Source: Paraconiothyrium sp. Pb-2020
Lineage: Eukaryota > Ascomycota > Dothideomycetes > Pleosporales > Didymosphaeriaceae
Direction of reading: 5' to 3'
Length of the DNA: 64,000 bases
Assembly (NCBI GenBank): GCA_022419385.1
Contig: JAJUBI010000007.1
Coordinates: forward strand, 3,381,768-3,445,767
In this document: positions 45,247-55,887 of the stretch, piece after piece
How the letters are laid out: every line of letters starts with the position of its first letter
Numbering within the stretch: the first letter of the stretch is position 1
Notes under the pieces: model-generated
The model's input: the letters and a program-made list of their open reading frames with translations, nothing else
What the model was told of the DNA's origin: nothing
Database searches by the model: none
Position numbers and translations under genes: made by a program

Positions 45247-46966
45247 TCACCTTATTCCCCCCAAGTCAAACACAACCAACACATTCTTCAACCACGCATC
45301 CCCCAGCACCCCATCCCCATCCTCCTGCCTCTGCACCGCAAGCGAACACCTCCCCCTCCCCTCCTTATTCAGCATATCCAACGGGTTAACATAGAACGTC
45401 TGCCCGCGGATGATTACGCCGAACCGCGGCTGCTCCGCCTTACAACTAGTCATATACGTATTCGACGAAGGCACATACCTCGCCGGAGGATCGAACAAAC
45501 TAGCGACGTAATCCGCCGTGTCGTCTGGGATACAGCAGCGTGGAGCCCGAGTCGATGATCATTTTCTGCGGGCGGCGTCCGGGTTTTGCCTCGACTTTTT
45601 GGTGTTGTTTTTGAAGGGGGGTGCAGGAGGGGAGGATGGGGGCGTGATGGAGAAGCCGTCGATGGGGATGGTGTAGAAGGCGTAGGTGTGCTGGATGATG
45701 GGGTGATGGGGACGGTTACGAAGGGGGTGGAGAAGGGGACGTCGGGGATGCCGCCTATGGCGAGGAGGCCGCCTGCGATGGGGGAGTGTAGGGTTGGGCG
45801 GGAGAGGGCGAGGGAGAAGGTGGGGGGGACTTTGTGGGTTTCGAAGCTGGGGGGGTTAGTGGTGGGCTTTGGTGGGTAGGGGGTGCCTAGGATGGGGATG
45901 GGGAGGGGAAGGGGACTTACAGGGAGCCGACGACGGTGGTGTAGTTTAGGTCGCGGTAGTTGCTTGCTAGCGTGGGGTATGCTAAGCCCATTAACCCACT
46001 GCTTCGTCCGTCGCCCATCCACCAGCCTCGCTCGACGACGCCTATCGTTTGGTTTACAGTCAAGCCTCCCTTTCCTCCGTCGATGGCGCCGACACTCAGC
46101 TCTTCTATACCCATGTTGCCCGTTAGATACTCCCCATCACTATACTTCACGCCGAAGCCCCGCCCTGATATAGGGTTGTACGTCGTACTATCTACAACAT
46201 CGTAGAGGTTGCCGAAACCGCAGTTTCTCTGAGGAAGCCGCGCGTGGGAAACGCGGGAAGTGCATTGGAAGTCTGAAGCAGCAATCCACGTGTCCGAAGA
46301 TCCGGTGTCGATGATGAGGGTATAGGGGTGGCCGGCGAGACTGATATTGGTCATGTAGACGCGGCCGCCAAGGGTGTCGACGGGTTGTTCGATAGACGCT
46401 TCTGGGACTGGGTTGGAGGATGACGAATGTACCGGGGGAGCGACTCCGTTCAAGAGCGTGCCGGTGGACTGTTTTGGGGTTGCTGCTAAGGGCGGCAAGT
46501 GGAGTGATGGAACTACGGGAGATGGCACTTCAACTAACGGAGGTGCAACGATTACAGGCGGGGAAATTTGGTTGAAGGAAGGTGATGGGACTACGGGCGG
46601 AGACAAGACTTCCACAAAAGAAGGCAGTACATCTACGGGCGGGGGGACCTGGTCGATGGAAGGTGGAAGGAAAGGAGGCACAAAAGCCGGGGATGCGAAG
46701 GCCGGAGTTATGAGGCCTGGGATTGGAAAGTCCTGTCGACGGCGATTGCGGCGTCTATGGAGGTGCTTCGATGAAGGAGTGACTGGGTGTGGGTACGGTG
46801 CCGCGACGAGTGAGAGGACATGATTCGTCACTATCGACGTCAACTTTTGTAATGAATGATGGAGGAAATCACACTTACCTTGGATCCCAGCCGGCGCCCT
46901 GTGATCCAATGAGACTGTCAAAGGACAGATACTCAAGATGTACCCCAGGTACAGCGGGAGATACAT
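45247..46966 (-). pseudogene. Secreted pepsin-like aspartic protease with Pro-rich stalk; three frameshifts
   Basis: A1-family aspartic endopeptidase. Signal peptide YLPLYLGYILSICPLTVS, a propeptide/stalk of about 130 residues rich in Pro and Val, then the first active-site motif LIIDTGSSDTW and the flap-like VKYSDGEYLTGNMGIEEL. A 74-bp intron (45847-45920) and probably a 48-bp in-frame intron near the N-terminus (GTAAGT...GATAG) are present. After FSTPFVTVP the frame shifts near 45708-45712 (IQHTYAFYTIPIDGF), again near 45561-45566 to the second active-site motif IIDSGSTLLY, and near 45526-45531 to DDTADYVASLFDPP, ending at 45247. Each needs one base, all beside C or A runs. Either an inactive gene or a sequence-error-ridden intact one. 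The protein would be secreted or wall-bound. Confidence 0.75.
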
Positions 46967-47048
46967 GATCGAATTACGGGAGTGAAAGGACAGAATTCAC
47001 AGGAAAGAAATACTGCAGGTGGAATGCACAAATTTGATGAATTGAGAC

Positions 47049-47056
47049 TATTTATA
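47049..47056 (-). promoter_or_regulatory. TATA box of the aspartic protease gene
   Basis: TATAAATA on the minus strand, 83-90 bp upstream of the protease start codon at 46966, a normal spacing. Confidence 0.55.
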
Positions 47057-47651
47057 CCCCTTGCTTGCTTCTAGACAGTATCAGTGCTGCAGGTCAAACA
47101 AGAAACGGACTATCATCGTGACTTCACGTGGTGTACTCCAGATGAAACATGCAGAGAACATCTGGTCAGCGCGGCATGTTGTTTTGGCTCTGTGTTCCCC
47201 GGGAGACTACAGCGACGTGAATCGCCACGCTACATTCCGGCGGCTAGGTGGTACCGCATTGACGAACGAGCTCGGACTGGCTATCGTCATGTTACTAGGT
47301 CTACAATGTGCGCAGATAAATGGTAGGGTTCTACACATAAGTAGGCGATATGTTTCCAGATCGAGGTCGACAGCTCATGCTTGTTCTCCCTTGGTAAAAA
47401 GGCCAAGGAGTCGGTCACCTTGGTGCAACTGGCACGGACGGTATCCCGGACGGCATCCCGGGGTTAGCTCAGTCGTAAGTACATACCTGCGTAATTACAA
47501 GAGACATGTCATAATCCAACGGCCGCGTAACGCGCTCTTGGCGTACATCCCTTGAGCTACGTTAGAAAAATCAATCGTATTGTAGGTGAAGGCGTACATG
47601 GCTGAATTGAACTAGAGCAAGCCTGGTGCCCATCCAGCGACTGGCAGCATT
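47057..47651. other. Intergenic region, nothing recognised
   Basis: About 600 bp beyond the protease promoter. No gene; a short tRNA-like D-arm motif was rejected. Confidence 0.6.
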
Positions 47652-47778
47652 CTATACGCTCGGTGGTGCTGCCCATAAACGAAGAAGGGATATCGCGCCT
47701 AAGCTGCTCTCACAGTACTGAAGTAAGTCAATCCCCGAAAATTTATCATCACACACCTTGAACGCCGGACCCAATGAA

Positions 47779-48746
47779 TTACCAACCGCCTCTTCTGCCA
47801 CGACCTCCGCGTCGCCGCCTCTGCCGCCGCCGAACCCGCCACCGCCACCGTAGCCTCCTCCTCCCCAACCGCCTCCTCCACCATAGCCGTTCCTATCTTC
47901 GCCAGGTGGGGCATACGAGTCCCGTGCTGGAGGAGCACGGCCCTTGACCACCTTTTGAAGGGCATCGTACGACTTCCGCATCTGGGCGTATCCGAGATGC
48001 ATCTTGCCGTAGAAGTGATCTGCTAGTCGTCGATCGTTGTCAAGTCGACTGAGGTACGCACCGCACACGTCGCATACTTGAAGCTTCTGGTGTCCTGAAG
48101 GACCGCCTGTCTCGGTCAAGTTTCGCAGCATTTTCTCGGTCTCTTCCTTCTCAGCCTTCTTAACGCGGATCTTGTAGAACTCGTCGACAGCCATCTTAAC
48201 CATGCCCTCCTCGCCCATGATCTGCACCTCCAGCAAGCCCGCTTCAATCGACTTGGTTAGTTCTTTGATGGTGTTAAGCTAGAACTATTAGCTTTGGTTT
48301 CTCATGATGTCTCTATGTCTGCTCACATATTGATTGGAGAGACGAATCTCGTCTACCGTCTTCTCAAGCCGAGTTTGCGCCTCCTTGATGCGTGCATCGC
48401 ACTGCCTAACATATTTCTGCATGTCTAGGAAGTATTCCCAGTCGAAGTTCCAGGCGCGCTTCTGCTGTTCCGAGGCTTCCTGATACTCGGCCTTGAGGGC
48501 TTCATTGTGGACTTTGGGACAGGGTCCGAAGTCTTGTTTCGTGTTCGTGAACAGATCGTGGGGACAGTTGCCAACGAGGTAGGATTTGCAGACCTTGGGA
48601 TCGGTGATGTCGAGCTTGGGCGCTTGCTGGTCGAAGCCAGTCATGGCTCCGGCGCCCATGAGCTGCTCTACACGGTGTTAGTGGCGGTCGCATTCGCGCG
48701 CGAAGGGGACCGACATACCTAGCAGCCTTCGCTGCTCCGCGGCCAT
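47779..48746 (-). CDS. LUC7-family U1 snRNP splicing factor
   Basis: Nuclear pre-mRNA splicing factor that binds U1 snRNP and helps 5' splice-site choice. Exons 48746-48719 (MAAEQRRLL), 48667-48327 and 48278 onward, with introns of 51 and 48 bp. First zinc finger of CCCH type (VCKSYLVGNCPHDLF...FGPCPKVH), a coiled coil (CDARIKEAQTRLEKTVDEI), then the second finger CDVCGAYLSRLDNDRRLADH and a Gly-rich tail. The tail frame as given runs on to 47652 with an atypical end. Adding one base near 47811-47818 gives RRGGRGRRGGW and the stop at 47779, which fits Arg/Gly-rich LUC7 tails better. A third option is an intron from 47787 to 47718 with stop at 47710. The end is therefore uncertain; the rest is firm. 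Confidence 0.9.
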
Positions 48747-48956
48747 ATTGACAATGTGTATACGCGCACAGAAGTGGAGGTGTTGTTCCTGTCAGAAGTG
48801 GAGAGCTTGAAGCTCGCAATAGCTGCAGAGAAATCGCGACCCGCGATGGAAGCGCCAAGCCACAGCTAGTCAGCCAATCATACGCCCGCCTCCCTCACCA
48901 CCGCCCGCACACGTAACGGCCAGCTTACAGTGCTTCTCTGTAGTTGCGATGCTGCA

Positions 48957-50754
48957 ATGCTGTCGTTTCTCTCCTTTCTGCTTTTCAATGCCCTGACTGC
49001 GTGCGCATACTCCAGCTCCGACTACCACGAGCGCCTGCTCCTCCGCCCGCTCCCTCAGGACACGCTCCTTGCCTCGTTCAACTTCCGCAGCAACGAGACG
49101 TTGACCGCATATGAACAGCAGAACTTCCGTCTTTTTCCACGATCGTTGGGGCAGATTCTACAACATGCGCATACAAAGGAGCTACATCTGAGGTTCAGCG
49201 TAGGAAGGTGGGATGCAGAGAACTGGGGCCAGCGGCCGTGGTACGGTGCAAGAGAAGGGAGCAATGGTGTCGAGCTGTGGGCGTGGATTGAGGCGAGCAG
49301 CGAAGACGAGTATGTCGAAAACAACCTCTGATATTCCTCTCTAACGCACATATAGAGCCTTCTCACGATGGCTGACGTTGGTCAACAACCTCTCTGGACT
49401 CTTCTGCGCCTCCCTGAACTTCATTGATGCTACCAAGACGATTCGTCCGGTCATCTCCTTCGACCCCGAAGGCGACCATGCAAGCACATCGAACCTCCAC
49501 CTGCTCCACGGCATGTTGCCGCACGAGGTTGTGTGCACAGAAAACTTAACGCCTTTCCTCAAGCTGCTTCCTTGCAAGGGCAAGGCTGGCGTTTCCAGCT
49601 TGTTGGACGGGCACAAGCTCTTCGATGCCGCTTTCCAAAACATGGCTATTGACGTGCGCCCAGTCTGTGAGGCTTCGGGCGAGAACTGCGTGATAGAAAT
49701 GGAGCAGACGGTGGACATGGTGCTGGACATTGCACGCTCCAAGCGCCCTCGCGATAACCCGATACCGCGACCCCTTCCAATTGAGGAGATCGAGTGCGAT
49801 ACTTCCAAAAGTTACAACGCACCCGACACCTGCTACCCGCTTGACAGAAAAATGGAGCCGGCCTGGAACCTAACCGAAGTATTTGGGAAGCCATTGAAGG
49901 GCGCATGTCCCTTAACAGAAGCAGAGGGCCCAGAATCAGAGACGCTCTGCATCAATACGGTACCGGAGCGCACAGTACACCCCAACACAACGGGTCAGTA
50001 CACACAATCTCTGTCGGCATCAGATACTCTGCGCTGCTACAAGCTTCCTACAGCCGCGGAATTCGATCTCGTCCTCCCAGAGCAACGGCTCACCACCGGC
50101 CTTATACGCGGACAACCTCACCTTTTTACCGCCCGCTCTATCAACGGCCACGGTCAAGAACGTGGCAGTGTCCAAGCTGTCATCAAAAACCCGTCCCTAA
50201 CCGACGCCGTTGAATTCGCATACCTAGAGTCGCTTCCCTGGTTCATGAAGCCCTACCTGCACACCCTGCGTGCACACGTCTCCACTTCATCAGAAGACCC
50301 GCTCAAAGAGACCTACTACCGCCCAGCTGTGGACCGCGTCAGGGGCACCCACCTCGAACTTCGCCTTGTAATTCCGCCAGCCTCTACCATCACCATAACA
50401 TATGACTTCGAAAAGGCTATCCTGCGCTACACGGAGTACCCACCAGACGCCAATCGCGGTTTTGACGCACCGCCTGCGGTCATCCGCATCCTGGGCCCAT
50501 TCCAGTCGGCTGATAGGAAGGGGTTATATCTTCGGACAACCCCGCTGCTACTCTCGCTTCCCACGCCGGATTTCAGCATGCCGTACAACGTGATCATTCT
50601 GACAAGTACGGTAATGGCACTGGGCTTTGGAAACATTTTCAATCTGCTGGTCAGGCGCTTTGTGGGTGCAGATGAAGTACCTGAGTGGGGCGGACTGAAG
50701 GGCATCATACAAGGGAAAGTACAGAGGATCAAGGCGAGATTTGGGAAGGCGTAG
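48957..50754 (+). CDS. GPI16: GPI transamidase subunit GPI16 / PIG-T
   Basis: ER membrane glycoprotein of the GPI transamidase complex, which attaches GPI anchors to proteins; PIG-T/Gpi16 stabilises the catalytic Gpi8 subunit. Exons 48957-49309 and 49356-50754 (46-bp intron) give 583 residues, usual for the family. Signal peptide LSFLSFLLFNALTACAYS, then YHERLLLRPLPQDTLLASF and the conserved LFPRSLGQIL, GRWDAENWG, GMLPHEVVCTENLTPFLKLLPC, later LPWFMKPYLHTL, and one C-terminal membrane helix (VIILTSTVMALGFGNIFNLL) followed by a short basic tail. The ATG at 48957 is the first that gives the signal peptide. Divergent from LUC7 with a 210-bp shared promoter. Confidence 0.95.
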
Positions 50755-51168
50755 TAGATGCGTAATGAACATGTGTATGTCATGCACATTTTTCACCACT
50801 TGATATGAGCACTTGTGGTTCTCTATGGTGGCTAGACCTTATGTTGGAACTCAAGTGGCCTATCTGCGTCCTGCTTCTACTATATTTGGGAGCACGGTAT
50901 ACACAGGAAGCATCGCATACCACTCGATGACTCAAAAAACTCGTTTACAATGTTTGGAGACCACATCGATTCAACGTATCAGTACTTCCCAAATGAATTC
51001 CCATTGAACGGCGTTCTCAGGGTATATAAAGCCGAGCCCAAGCATGCCAGATCCACAACGCCGTCATCAAAGCCATGCAACAACCAACTGGACCAGATGC
51101 CCCTGCCATATTAAGAATCCCTACACTGTTGCGATTCCCGTAAAATACTTGCTCAAAAAAATAGCTTC
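50755..51168. other. Intergenic region between converging genes
   Basis: About 410 bp between the GPI16 stop and the DUF3445 stop. Probably both 3' ends; nothing else supported. Confidence 0.6.
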
Positions 51169-52491
51169 CTAGCTATCACTAAGAAGATACTTGCATACAG
51201 CCTCGGCCCACCTCGAAGCCCCCTTATAATCCCACATATCTGGCACATTCCCCTTTCGCAGGCCCTCAATAGCTTCAGCAAATTCACATCCTCTACCCTC
51301 TTCCTTAATCTCGCAGATGTTGTACATGTAAGTCTTGATAGTAAAGAGAACTGCTCCAGTCTTCAGTAATCGACTTAACGTTTGGAGTTCAGAACGCAGA
51401 TACGTCTATGGCAGTAAGCAGACGAATATCTTCGGTGCATCTGAATCGACTCACGTCTTTCATGTCTGGTTCTTGACCTTCTGTATGTTCATAGTCTTTG
51501 ATTCGGTCGTTGACTTCGCAGTCTAATAGTTCGGGATGCTGCTGTACCGTCCACTGTGCCAGAACAAGCGTCAGAACATGAGCCTTGTTGTTGAGCACAT
51601 GTGAAGGAGGTGACGAGAATAGTCTACGTACATTGGTCCGCTTCACTGGCTTATTGACTTCCAACCTCTGGAGGTACCGTTCCATGCTTGGTCCGATCTT
51701 TTCGTAGCCAGGTACGGGCTTGTGTATACTATCAAGATTCTGACCGAGTAAGTTGGCGGGGTTGAATCCTGATGCAAAGCAACAGATATAGGCCACCAGG
51801 CAGTGACCACTTGGAGAAGGCGTGAGCAGCAAGAGCTCTTCTTCTACTACCTCGCCAAGGGTGCGGAGGGCAGCTTTCACATCGGTCGGCGCTTGGCTTG
51901 GGTAGATCTGACTTGTGACCAGGTTTGTGAAATCGCGTCCGTTGTTCGAAAGCTGGAATATGGTGGGGTATCGAATCGGGAGGTATTCGGTCAGCATGTG
52001 ACTGTATAATTCCCGCACTGGTTCTTCGCCCCCCGCAACAAAGCCCAGAACTGTGCCTGGATAGGCCGATATCAGCTCTTTTCGGTGATTTATGCGCTCG
52101 AGATAGCCTTCATCTATAGTAATATGCTCCGATGGTGTGTCTCTTTTAATACCTGTGGCGATAGCAGTCATCAGTGTGATGTGTTCTGTCGGACGGAACC
52201 GGCGTAGACTGACCCATGGAGATGTTGTATATAGGCTTGAATACACGCAGCCTACGCCGTTCGACCGAGTTCCATTTTAGGTCTCTCATTTCTTCAATGG
52301 GAGCGGTTTTCTTGCTTGCATTCGGAGGAAGTCCAGACACCTTTCTCTGAATTTTTTTCGGACCCTTAATCTGAGCGAAGACACGATTGTAAGTCTTTAG
52401 AGTTGCTAGAGGGATGCAACAAGACTCTTACCTTTGCGCAAATAAGAAAAGTAGACAGTGCAAGGACAGCCGCAACTACGATGATCTGCAT
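51169..52491 (-). CDS. DUF3445 protein, heme-dependent oxidative N-demethylase-like
   Basis: Protein of 357 residues from five exons (52491-52432, 52370-52214, 52152-51632, 51553-51455, 51405-51169; introns 61, 61, 78, 49 bp), all phases consistent. N-terminal hydrophobic segment (IIVVAAVLALSTFLIC), probably a membrane anchor or signal. The domain matches DUF3445, the family of heme-dependent oxidative N-demethylase alpha subunits: FKPIYNISMGIK, YLERINHRKELI, LPIRYPTIFQL, LVAYICCFASGFNPANLLG, IHKPVPGYEKIGPSMERYL and the C-terminal TYLRSELQTLSRL. Such enzymes oxidise secondary amines in bacteria; the fungal role is not established. The third intron is a multiple of three, so it could be mistaken for coding sequence. 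Confidence 0.88.
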
Positions 52492-53683
52492 GGTGTGTAG
52501 TTCCAGGTGAAAGAGGCGTTGTGCAGTTCTAACTCTTGTTCAAGGCGGAGAGTTCAGCCGATGGCGTGGTTACTTAGCCCTGGTGATGAGATAGAGCACT
52601 CTTCCACGGTCATCTAGCGGAGGCGCTAAGTAGAGTCAATTGGGTCTCTCAATTGTCTGGATAGCATATACCACCAATTGAGCAACCCGGTCGCTGTTTG
52701 GAGAGGCGCCGCTAGGTAGATTTTCTCGTCCTGCCTGCCTCTTCCAGGGGGTTTTAAATGTTTCGTACCTTCTAGTCTTTCCAACGCCCATCCTACAATG
52801 ATCAAGCTACCACGTTCGCGGTAGGTGGGGCGACAAGGTTGGCAAGCTTTAGTATCAGTGGTACCCTTACATCTGCATAGTCCGCTAAACCTAGTTCAGC
52901 AGCTCGCTTGAGAAACATCACAGGCGCTAGTGAGCTTGTGCGGACGAGTCAGATACAGAAAATTTGTACCTGCGCATATCAAAGGTCCAATATCAGGTGA
53001 CTATCATGTATCTGTGTCTTTTATGAGTACCTACACACGTTTATTTTTAGGTTGCAATCCTGCGTTATATTGTTTCTCATATGACAGTTACCCTTCTTCT
53101 CATCTAGTGATCCGAAATCGCTGAGCACCACCAATGTCTATACTAGCGGCATTCTCCTTGCTATCGTAATCGGTTTCTCATTAGTGAAAGCATGAAAGAA
53201 GCGCCAGAACACATCGCGTGTCCGCTTTTTAGAGTGTTATGCTCATGTTTTTCCACCTTCGCAACGCCAAAACCTTTCTGCGTTGGGACTGCAACACTAC
53301 GATACTCCCAATATTATCGACGTGGTAGAAATATCGAGGCTTCTGCTCGAGTTTCTTGACACGGACTATCAGCTCGCCAGTTCAGAGCAATATACTACGC
53401 TAGCTGAATATGAGCGCTATTAGATCGAAAGGGACTGGCAGTCCCAGACTTTGCGGAAACGCCCTTCTATCCTGGTTGGAAGTCACATTGAAAGTCGTAC
53501 TAGGCCTCAGCCTTTGAGAATGACTTTACTCAAGTGCACATCTCTCTGTGCAGTGTTAAGATAGATGCCCCGCCCCAGTGGTGCAATGAATATACCCAAT
53601 CGCTCGACCAAGCCAACATCTTGGATTTGAAGCTTAGCGATTGAAATCGGCAACGACCAAATAATCGCAAGGGACGCCATCCC
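52492..53683. other. Intergenic region with a possible gene relic
   Basis: About 1.2 kb. Around 53300-53500 a plus frame reads protein-like (EISRLLLEFLDTDYQLA...) but is cut by stops and has no start, suggesting a decayed gene fragment. The rest is AT-rich with nothing recognisable. Confidence 0.5.
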
Positions 53684-55278
53684 TCAGAAAGCAATGAACA
53701 TCCCACTTTCTTCTTCGTTTGCCCGGGCATACTGTATCCAAGTCGTTCGCACCTCTGTTTCCGATCTCGCCCAGAAGCCACGAAGGAACTGCAACGCTGT
53801 ATGGTTGCACCAAACGCCGGTTGCGAAGATGATATCTAAGAACAGTTGCTCGACGAAGGATTGCCTCTGCTGGTCTCCACAGCATTCGGTCCCTGCAATG
53901 AATAAGGGAAAGAAAAGATCGTGAGAAAATGATTGCGTTGCCTCCACGACAACGATCTGGATGTTTTCAATGAGTAGATCGAAATAGGACTCCACGACAG
54001 TCACCAATGCTTCTGGAGAGGCGAAGGCTTGGTAGCTGTAAATGAGGTTGGCGTAGTAATGTGTACGCAAAACGGCCTGGAAGTAGTGCTGTAAGCCATC
54101 CATTTGGTCGAAGCAAGGCCCCGTCAATATCTCGTTGTAAGCTTGATCGGCACGTGCGTGCCAGATTGTCATGTTCATCTCGGATATGATTTGATAGTTC
54201 TCTAGTGCAGCATGCCGTCTTCTCTCCGTATTCGTGATGTCGTTAAGAAGTTGTGTGAAGGTCCAGATGGAGCTATTGTGAAAGGGATATAGTTGTGATT
54301 CGACCGTCTTGAAAGTCTCTTGATTGAAAATAGAGATGTTGCTGAGGGTCTCGAGATCCGCAACTTCTTTGACCAAGAAGGCCACAGCTGGGTGCTCAAT
54401 GCGGGCGCCTTCCTGGCTGCGTAGAAACAGTGTATTGATGACGGTGCGGCAAGCACGGAGGTGAACGCTCCAGTCTTTCGACCCAGGTACAAAGCTCTCA
54501 CAGTAGCAGAGCGCGAGTGTGGAGGCTAGGATCTCTGCAGTGGGTGAAAGAGTCGTTTCGTACCCAGGCATGCTGCAGTCCGCGCTACGTGCGGACTGCA
54601 TGGCTTTAGTCAGTATGCTGAGGCCTGCATCGCGAAGCCAATGATGGGCTTGAAGGAACCAGTATGACTCATCACTCGCAGAAATCGAAGTGACCGATAG
54701 ATGAGCGGCGGCGAGACCTGCTAAACACAAGTGGAAAGAAGTTGAATGCTTGATAATGTGCTGAAGCGTATTTCGCCATGGGTTGTTGCCCAGATCAATC
54801 CAAGTCAAACGAGGAGCGACCCTGGCGTGAAAATGTTCAATAAGATTGCTGAGCAGAAGCGTAGAGCAGTAGGTTTTGATAAGGTCGTGATCGCAGATTA
54901 GCGTAGTAATTGACGTAGGTAGAGCCGGGCGTTGCCGTTCACACTTGCGGAGCTTTGCTACAGCCTCATCTGCCCTCTTCACTATAGTTTTCGTGGTCAC
55001 TGGGCACGACTTTCCAGTGAGCTTGCCTCTGCTGGCGACACCCTGGCCCCATCTAAGATAAACAGGCTTGAAGCCAGGACATTGGAGGTCTCGACTCGTA
55101 CATTTCACACAAGCTGGAACGCTTCGATCACATCGAATGCGTCGCTTCACACAAATGGGACAGTCTAATGCGTCGTAAGCCCTGTGTCAATTTATAGAGG
55201 ACTGATAGTCAGTGGACACCTACCTTGCGTTGCCTGTGGGCGATCAGCAGGGAGTGAATCAATCAGCACATTCCTCAT
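53684..55278 (-). CDS. Zn2Cys6 fungal transcription factor
   Basis: Nuclear regulator of 511 residues; exons 55278-55224 and 55164-53684 (59-bp phase-1 intron). The zinc cluster begins right after the junction: CPICVKRRIRCDRSVPACVKC then C, spacing C-x2-C-x6-C-x6-C-x2-C-x6-C, which binds two zinc ions and CGG half-sites. The remainder is a fungal-specific TF middle homology region (type II), with LIEHFHARVAPRLTWIDLGNNPWR and LCLAGLAAAHLSVTS. The splice acceptor CATTAG was selected because the nearer CACAG puts the cluster out of frame. It lies more than 30 kb from the PKS, so control of that cluster cannot be assumed; no immediate metabolic partner is obvious. Confidence 0.92.
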
Positions 55279-55887
55279 GGCTTGAGATAGACTGCGACCT
55301 TATCCCAGGAAGGTAGTACGGGCGAGAAAGATCTTGATGGCAGTATAGGCATCTACGCAGGAACAACAAGTGTATGGCCTAGGGTGATATTGTTTCCATG
55401 TAGTGCATTCATGTGGGCTTCGAAGAATAACACCCAGGCTGATTGCGGAAGTGAAGGATGTTGGTCGCAAGCCTTGGAGCAGAGCAAAGAGGCACCATAC
55501 AAAGGATTTAGTCACGCTTTGGTGTCATTTGGCCGATGGCGGCGGCGCTTCTCCATAAAGCGCTAGGATTCGCCGCAGTGGTACCTAGCTACTAGCAAGC
55601 ACTAGATCCTTGCAAGTTGCTAAGCGTAGACCAAGCTCATCAATAGGTCTATCCAGCTCAGCATAAAATGAGCTCTCGGAAGCTCTCCTTATCGAAAATA
55701 AGCTGCAAGATAGACAACATACTTTTCCAAGACGTAATGGATTATCGTAGAACCACAATTGGGCCGCATCCTATTTGACACACCATTGTGCATCTCGACT
55801 TCATGCTCACGCGCAGGGCTCGCATGTTCATTACTGCTCGCATAGTGACGCCAAGTTCATCGCAGCTTGTTGGGTATTTCAACTCCT
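55279..55887. other. Intergenic region, nothing recognised
   Basis: About 610 bp holding the transcription factor promoter and the 3' end of the next minus-strand gene. Confidence 0.6.

Noticed and set aside
47461..47490. tRNA-like motif (GGGTTAGCTCAGTCG, resembling a D arm)
   Set aside because: No matching acceptor stem, anticodon loop or T arm in the following 70 bp.
51023..51171. TATATAAA followed by a 42-codon frame starting at 51044
   Set aside because: The TATA lies only 14 bp before the ATG, and the frame lies between the 3' ends of two genes with no recognisable product.
53684..55278. Zn2Cys6 factor as regulator of the polyketide cluster
   Set aside because: More than 30 kb and over ten unrelated genes separate them; no sequence evidence links them.
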